A stretch of 64,000 bases of DNA, taken from Thermothielavioides terrestris NRRL 8126. Its lineage: Eukaryota; Ascomycota; Sordariomycetes; Sordariales; Chaetomiaceae. The position numbers and the translations under genes are program-made. Position 1 is the stretch's first letter. Each line of letters starts with the position of its first letter. Below, piece after piece: positions 58,583 through 64,000 of this stretch. Where the stretch lies: positions 3,286,001 through 3,350,000 of the forward strand of contig NC_016462.1 in assembly GCF_000226115.1 (NCBI RefSeq). The letters run 5' to 3'. The notes below the pieces were generated by a model. The model had not been told where the DNA came from. It ran no database searches and was given only the letters and a program-made list of their open reading frames with translations.

Positions 58583-59302
58583 GGTGGATGGTGGATGAGA
58601 CGCTGGGGCAGCAGTAGCTGATAGTTCCAGGACAACAACATCACGACAAGCGGGAGAGGCGCGACAGGAATGATGTGCTGCCGTGGTGTTTTCGGCGACA
58701 GGGGATCGGCCCGGCGATAGAGCTTCTCTTCCCGGCGTTATGCTATCCTAATCGTTCGATTCTGACCGTGTCAGCATCCAACCGAGTCACTCTGAATTGT
58801 CCGTGTTCAGTGGTGGATGGCGGCAAGCAACGTGGTCCGCGCCCGGCGGTTGCATATGCCCAAACGCGGCATGACAGGCGGAGGCAAGGTGGCTAAACAA
58901 GTTGACAATTCACCTTCGGGTCAATTCTTGCCAACTAGCCAAAACGGTAACGACAGAGCGACAGGATTTTGGTTGCTATACAGCAGCAGTAAGGCAAGAC
59001 CAGTAACATGCCGTGCTTCACACTAACCGCCGGGCGGCCCTCGCTGGAGGGAAAGCTTCTTGAAGCATTCAGTGCCAACGAAGCAGGTACAGACCTAAGA
59101 TGTCGTCGTAGGCCAACGAACTCCCCACCTTAACTTCGCGAACGCCACAACCTGTCTCGCGTCGTGCTCTCCTCCACACCTCCACAATACACTTCACAGT
59201 ATCAACGAACAGTGGAGGTCCCAGAGCAGCCGCGCGCCAACATCCAGATCTGTTCGGACATAGGCGGTGTTAAGCAGCGCAAAGAGAGAGCCACCCACAT
59301 CC
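58583..59302. other. Intergenic, no supported gene
   Basis: Promoter side of the dehydrogenase and 3' side of the CFEM gene; nothing else recognised. Confidence 0.55.
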
Positions 59303-59702
59303 TTAAGCACACTGAGAACAGATAGCACTAGCCACGGACTCGACGGTAGTCCCAACTTGCTCGCCGCAGCTGGCCAGCACGCAGCTGGAGGCACTATCAC
59401 GGATAAGCGTCTGCGAGCTGCATTGACACTCGAGGTCGAGGATGTCGTTGCACCCAACGGCATTGGCTGCCGAAATTAGGCATGGGAGCTGGAAGATAGG
59501 TAGGTAGGCAGGCAGGCAGTCAGCAGGTCAGGTCCGACGTGTCTTTCGGGCGGCCCGGACTTACACCGCAACCGGGCATCGAGGCGGTCAAGGGGCAGTC
59601 TTCCGCCGAAACTGGGCCCGGCGTTATCGCCGATAGGGGTTCGGTGATACCGCGAGCCGCGGCGCACACGGCGAGGAGAGCGGCGGCGAGGCGGGCTGCC
59701 AT
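59303..59702 (-). CDS. Small secreted CFEM-domain protein
   Basis: CFEM proteins are fungal eight-cysteine extracellular proteins that bind haem or act as surface proteins or effectors. Splicing exon 59702-59565 to 59488-59303 (donor GTAAGT, acceptor CTTCCAG, phase 0, 76-bp intron) gives 107 aa. It has a signal peptide (MAARLAAALLAVCAAARG). The CFEM core runs across the junction: MPGCG then LPCLISAANAVGCND, LECQCSSQ, SCVLASCGEQVG and AICSQCA. The Cys spacing and the Asp in GCND, which in haem-binding CFEMs is the axial ligand position, are present. There is no GPI-anchor tail: the protein stops right after the last Cys, so it is probably released. Neither exon is striking alone, which makes the gene easy to miss. 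Confidence 0.85.
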
Positions 59703-60794
59703 CGGGATTGAGGTGTGCGGACTCGCGTGCTCGGCTTTACTGTTTCGTAGTTCCAGCGCAAACTCCGGGTCAAGGGCTGAGGACTGAAGTATGAGCGACG
59801 CGAACGACCCGGCGACAACTAGAGGGCCCACGGCAGCCAGATATCGTATATACCTCGACGCCGTCCTACTGACAAGACGAACACAGCGACCCGGTGCTGC
59901 CTCCACACCACTGATGGTTACGTGACCCTGCCAGATACACCGGGTGATAGGACACCGATGCCGTCACTGTACTTCGTCAAAGGCACCACAGGACGCAGCA
60001 TGGCGGTTATTGAGACAGATCTGTGTCTGGCAACGGCCGGTTGCTGTCGACTGCGCAACACACAGGCGTTCTCGCTGCCACTGCACATGCGAGACCTGAG
60101 ACCTGCGCAGTCGGTGGTCCGTCGCAGCTCGGAGCCCCCGATCCTCTCCGTCCGATCTCTCCTTGTCCTTGTCCCTTGCCCGACCCCACTTGTTCGGTAC
60201 TGGACGCACCCGCGGTCTCGAAGCCGAGTGTTGAATGCCCCACTGGATCCAGAGGTGATCTGGTACTGTACATGCCAACTGGACGCACGCCATATTTGCC
60301 TGGCGAGCGCACGCAGGTCGTGAAATAAACCGGGAAGTGCTGCAAAGGTATTCCGTAGTGTAACAGTTTTGGGCGAGCGATTTCAGGGTTTGTTTGGTGT
60401 CTGCGCAACGGAGAGTTACAGAGTAAGGTAATCTGGAATGTTTACGTTCTTACCTTACCTGCCTAAATACGGAATACACTTCACACTTCCATTGGTCGGC
60501 CGAGGTCGGGCCCAAACCTGGAAAACGGGAAGCCACGCCGCAGCCGCCGTCCCGATCCATTTTGCCAATTGGCCAACCAGGGCCTGCCCAAAAATTTCTG
60601 CCCCACTCACTGGAGACGGGATCACGCCAGACCGTAGCTCCACAGCAATTGTGACTCGGCCAGGGAACTGGGAATTGGAGTCTGGAGTCTGGAGCTGGAG
60701 CTGTGCCCCGACTTCGTTGATGTGATCTCGGTCTGGGCGCCTGTTCCACACCTTCACGACAGCACACTGCTGGAGATCGTCCCCATCCACCGCC
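59703..60794. other. Intergenic, no supported gene
   Basis: Between the divergent CFEM and aminotransferase starts; likely promoters of both. Short ORFs only. A T/C-alternating GGAGTCTGGAGTCTGGAGC stretch lies at about 60676-60699. Confidence 0.55.
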
Positions 60795-62411
60795 ATGCTT
60801 TCCTCGCTCAGAATTGCGTCGCGGCGCGCGGCGCTGACCCGGAACTTCGCGGCCATGCGTGCCGCTTCCACGTGGGCCAACGTCCCTCAGGGTCCTCCTG
60901 TATGTCGTACCTCGCTCAACCTCTTCCCCTCCGGTTGCTTGCGTGCCGCTTCCCAAGTGACTTGGCCCTCTGCGTGTAACTGACTGACCGGCTGACCCAA
61001 CCGCTCGCAACAGGATGTAGGTGCTCTGTCCAAGTTTCCCAAGCTGTGTCTGCTTGCGGTCTGCTGATCTGCGTCTCTTGGTGCCCTCGGCCAGGCCATT
61101 CTCGGTATGCGCAGTGCGAAACAGTCTATGACTCTTGAGCGTGCAGCATCTGACAGGCCTCCTCTTGCGCAGGTATCACGGAAGCCTTCAAAGCCGATCC
61201 GTTCGAGAAGAAGATCAACCTCGGTTCGTCCGACCGTCATTAATCCCTCACCAACATCCTTTGCGACCGTGTGGTCCGCGGTGCTAACTCACCGTGTTCT
61301 GTCTCACCCAGGCGTCGGCGCCTACCGCGATGACCAAGGAAAGCCCTACGTGCTGCCGTCTGTGCGCAAGGCCGAGGAGAAGGTGGTCGCGTCGCGCCTG
61401 AACAAGGAGTATGCCGGCATCACGGGCGTGCCCGAGTTCACCAAGGCCGCCGCCGTGCTCGCCTACGGCAAGGACAGCTCGGCCCTCGACCGCCTGGCCA
61501 TCACGCAGTCCATCTCGGGCACCGGCGCCCTGCGCATCGGCGCCGCCTTCCTCGCTCGCTTCTACCCCGGCGCCAAGACCATCTACATCCCAACGCCGTC
61601 GTGGGCCAACCACGCCGCCGTGTTCAAGGACGCCGGCCTGCAGGTCGAGAAGTACGCCTACTACAACAAGGAGACGATCGGCCTGGACTTTGAGGGCATG
61701 CTCGCCGACATCAACAAGGCCCCGAACGGCAGCCTGTTCCTGTTCCACGCGTGCGCGCACAACCCGACCGGCGTCGACCCCACCGTTGACCAGTGGAAGC
61801 AGATCGAGGCGGCCGTCAAGGCCAAGGGCCACTTTGCCTTCTTCGACATGGCGTACCAGGGCTTCGCCAGCGGCGACATCCACAAGGACGCCTTCGCGGT
61901 GCGCCACTTCGTCGCGCAGGGCCACAACATCTGCCTGGCGCAGTCCTTCGCCAAGAACATGGGCCTGTACGGCGAGCGCGTCGGCGCCTTCTCCATGGTG
62001 TGCGCCGACGCCGAGGAGCGCAAGCGGGTCGACTCGCAGATCAAGATCCTGGTGCGGCCCATGTACTCGAACCCGCCGATCCACGGGGCGCGCATCGCGG
62101 CCGAGATCCTCAACACCCCGGCCCTGTACGACCAGTGGCTCGGCGAGGTCAAGGGCATGGCCGACCGCATCATCACCATGCGCGCCCTGCTCAAGGAGAA
62201 CCTGGAGAAGCTCGGGTCCAAGCACGACTGGAGCCACATCACCAGCCAGATCGGCATGTTTGCCTACACCGGCCTGACGCCCGAGCAGATGGACACCCTG
62301 GCCAAGGAGCACAGCGTCTACGCCACCCGCGACGGCCGCATCTCGGTCGCCGGCATCACCAGCGAAAACGTCGCCCGCCTGGCCGAGGCCATCTTCAAGG
62401 TCAAGGGTTGA
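60795..62411 (+). CDS. AAT1: Aspartate aminotransferase, mitochondrial
   Basis: A PLP-dependent enzyme interconverting aspartate + 2-oxoglutarate and oxaloacetate + glutamate, part of the malate-aspartate shuttle. The N-terminus [20 protein letters not shown] is an Arg-rich, acid-free mitochondrial presequence. Exons read as 60795-60899, probably 61014-61016 (3 nt), 61095-61104 (10 nt), 61173-61223 and 61312-62411, giving 422 aa. Together they spell [19 protein letters not shown]...[11 protein letters not shown]. Family marks: [44 protein letters not shown], the PLP lysine in [15 protein letters not shown], and RPMYSNPP. The C-terminus is complete. Omitting the 3-nt exon keeps the frame but loses the conserved Asp of GPPD. 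Confidence 0.92.
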
Positions 62412-62836
62412 AGCAAGAGTAGCTTCGTAGGACGAAAGGGGGAAAAAACGGAGGAATGGTAGGACGAACGGAGACGGCTCGGGCTGGCGCTGACTGACCG
62501 GGTCTCTCTTGTCCGACTCGATCTCTTCCCACATGTGCATGCATGTACAACTCACATCGCTGCTGTAGACTGTCATATAGAATGTGGTTTGGGTGGCGGG
62601 TTGCCGGCATGTACGAGCAGAAAAGTCTCCCGGTTTCAGTCCACGGATACACGGTACGATAGAGAAGAAGAACAAGCAAAACCAGAATTGTGATCGATGC
62701 CTTCGGTGGCGAAGGGGTGTGCACCTCACACAGGACGCGTCAGTTCTTGTTGGTCGGGAAGGACACACATCTCCCCCCGCTTGGCCTTCCCGTGCCCGGG
62801 ATGACCTGTGTCCCACGGCAAAGCACCTGGTGCGCC
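62412..62836. other. Convergent 3' region
   Basis: About 425 bp between the stops of two convergent genes. No gene; presumably both 3' UTRs and polyadenylation sites. Confidence 0.55.
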
Positions 62837-64000
62837 TCACGCCCGCCCCAACCGTTCCAGGTCACTTCTGACCTCCTCCAACTGCCTGCTCATATCACGG
62901 TACACCCGCGCCATTTCCCGCATGACCTTCTCCTTGCCGGCCCCGCCCGCTTCTCCCCGTCTACCTCCCTCCCCGGAGGCAGCAGCAGCAGCAGCATCAA
63001 CACCAGCAGCGACAGAATCAACCCCATACGCCTCCAGCTCGGCCCGCAGCGTGTGGACCGCCTCGTTCAGCCGCGCCCTGGCGTCGCGCAGGTGGCGCGC
63101 GTAGTTGGCCAGCGCGCGCTGCGCGGCGGGCGGGTAGGCGTCGCGGCGGGCGAGCCAGAGCGCGGCCTCGGCCTCGGCGTGCTGGCGCTGGGCGGCGAGC
63201 GCGGCCTCGGCGGCGCGGAGCTCGAGCGAGCGCGCCACGGCGCCGTGCTTGGCCTCCAGCGCGCGCAGCAGCTGCGCCAGCACGGCGGTCTGCGACGCCA
63301 GCAGCGAGGAGAGCGAGGCGGCGGCGGCGAGGCGGGCGCGCGTCAGGTCCGCTTTGCGGTCGGCTATGGTCGCTGTGAGCGAGGCCGCGGAGGTTGGGAG
63401 GGAGGGGACGGCGCGGTGGACGAAGGATGGGTTGGTGGATGGGTTGGCTATTCGGGCGAGGTGGACGGCCGAGGTGTGGAGGTGGTTCGACACGAGGGCG
63501 GCGAGCTGGGGGAGGTGGTCCGGGAAGTCGGACAGCGGCGGGTTCGAGAGGAGCAGGGCCGTCGATTCGGGCGAGAGCTCGGAGGATGCGGTCAGGAGCG
63601 GCGGCAGGAGGAGGAGGAGGTCGAGCAAGGGTGCTGGTAGCTCTGCGATGGTTGATGTCGCTTGCTGTGGCGCTCGCGGCCGTTTCGTCAGCGTCGGCGC
63701 GGGCGCCGGCTTCGCCTGCAGGGACTGTGGATTCGCATTGGCTATCGCGTCTAAGAGTAAACTCTGCTTGGCTGCTTTGAGCCGATACCGGTTTAGCTCC
63801 TGCGCGTCGAGGTCAATGACGCAGCCCGTGTCGCACTGGCATCCATGCTTCTGCGGGCTGGATCGGATTGGGGAGGTTGGCGATGCAGTGCGAAGGATGG
63901 AACACAAGCTCACCTCGGTCACGGCCCCGCGCTCCTTCGCCGCTGGGTCGTCCTTGGACGAGCCATCAGGGTTGAGAGCAGAAGTGGTCAGCTTGGCATA
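62837..64000 (-). CDS. Coiled-coil protein of unknown function, 5' end cut by the window edge
   Basis: Two exons are visible: a partial one from the window edge to 63914 and 63850-62837, joined by a 63-bp intron with a GTGAGC donor and CCGCAG acceptor. The junction reads KERGAVTE then KHGCQCDTGCVIDLD. After a short Cys cluster (HGCQCDTGC) the protein has LNRYRLKAAKQSLLLDAIAN, a Pro/Leu-rich part, and a long Ala/Arg/Glu-rich coiled coil (about the last 200 residues) ending MREMARVYRDMSRQLEEVRSDLERLGRA. The alanine-rich coiled coil suggests a structural partner in a complex such as a kinetochore or augmin-type assembly, but I cannot assign a family. The start codon lies beyond 64000. Confidence 0.65.
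   Translation of the reverse strand, partial: YAKLTTSALNPDGSSKDDPAAKERGAVTEVSLCSILRTASPTSPIRSSPQKHGCQCDTGCVIDLDAQELNRYRLKAAKQSLLLDAIANANPQSLQAKPAPAPTLTKRPRAPQQATSTIAELPAPLLDLLLLLPPLLTASSELSPESTALLLSNPPLSDFPDHLPQLAALVSNHLHTSAVHLARIANPSTNPSFVHRAVPSLPTSAASLTATIADRKADLTRARLAAAASLSSLLASQTAVLAQLLRALEAKHGAVARSLELRAAEAALAAQRQHAEAEAALWLARRDAYPPAAQRALANYARHLRDARARLNEAVHTLRAELEAYGVDSVAAGVDAAAAAASGEGGRRGEAGGAGKEKVMREMARVYRDMSRQLEEVRSDLERLGRA

Noticed and set aside
61284..62840. 518-codon minus-strand ORF
   Set aside because: It is the antisense shadow of the GC-rich aspartate aminotransferase exon; no family features.
1..64000. CRISPR arrays, rRNA, tRNA genes
   Set aside because: None seen. The regular repeats at 39180-39719 are a coding array in a eukaryotic gene without unique spacers.

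Overview
The window looks like nuclear DNA of a filamentous ascomycete (Pezizomycotina, most likely a sordariomycete). The genes are GC-rich, carry short (60-115 bp) GT-AG introns with CTAAC/CTGAC-like branch sites, and belong to fungal families (CFEM, UstYa/DUF3328, GH5 mannanase, berberine-bridge oxidase, F-box, MFS). The species assignment is inference.

Region 1 (1 to about 22,300) is an AT-rich repeat island with no intact gene. It is a nest of Ty3/gypsy-type retroelements damaged by C-to-T / G-to-A changes that create TAG and TAA at former Gln/Trp codons, the signature of repeat-induced point mutation (RIP). Element A (minus strand, chromodomain-bearing) is split inside its reverse transcriptase by element B (plus strand, 2949-16079). 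B has two 498-bp LTRs and a 4-bp target duplication, and removing it restores A's reading frame. B carries a gag-pol frame and, unusually, a second long frame before the 3' LTR that contains an Ulp1/C48-like peptidase signature. A second 5' end of an A-family element (gag start plus LTR) follows at 20865-21808.

Region 2 (22,300-36,700) holds a frameshifted alpha/beta hydrolase, a secreted carboxylesterase, a secreted purple acid phosphatase, two short TIR elements with telomere-like inner repeats, a MYND-finger protein, an APH/kinase-fold protein and a small conserved hypothetical.

Region 3 (36,700-49,100) is the most interesting genic part. A UstYa-like oxidase gene (minus) lies next to a secreted precursor made of eight near-identical repeats separated by lysine-rich, Kex2-type sites (plus). 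Further along are a GH5 mannanase, a small secreted protein, an MFS transporter and a secreted bicovalent-flavin BBE oxidase. UstYa plus a repeat precursor is the core of dikaritin-type RiPP clusters, so this is a candidate ribosomal peptide locus; the substrate relationship is inferred.

Region 4 (49,700-64,000) holds a CorA-like membrane protein, an F-box protein, a DHA1/Hol1-like MFS transporter, a zinc alcohol dehydrogenase, a small CFEM protein that only appears after splicing, mitochondrial aspartate aminotransferase (with a probable 3-nt microexon), and the 3' part of a coiled-coil protein running off the right edge. No rRNA, tRNA or CRISPR was seen. Exon coordinates are my own splice readings and are unconfirmed by transcripts.
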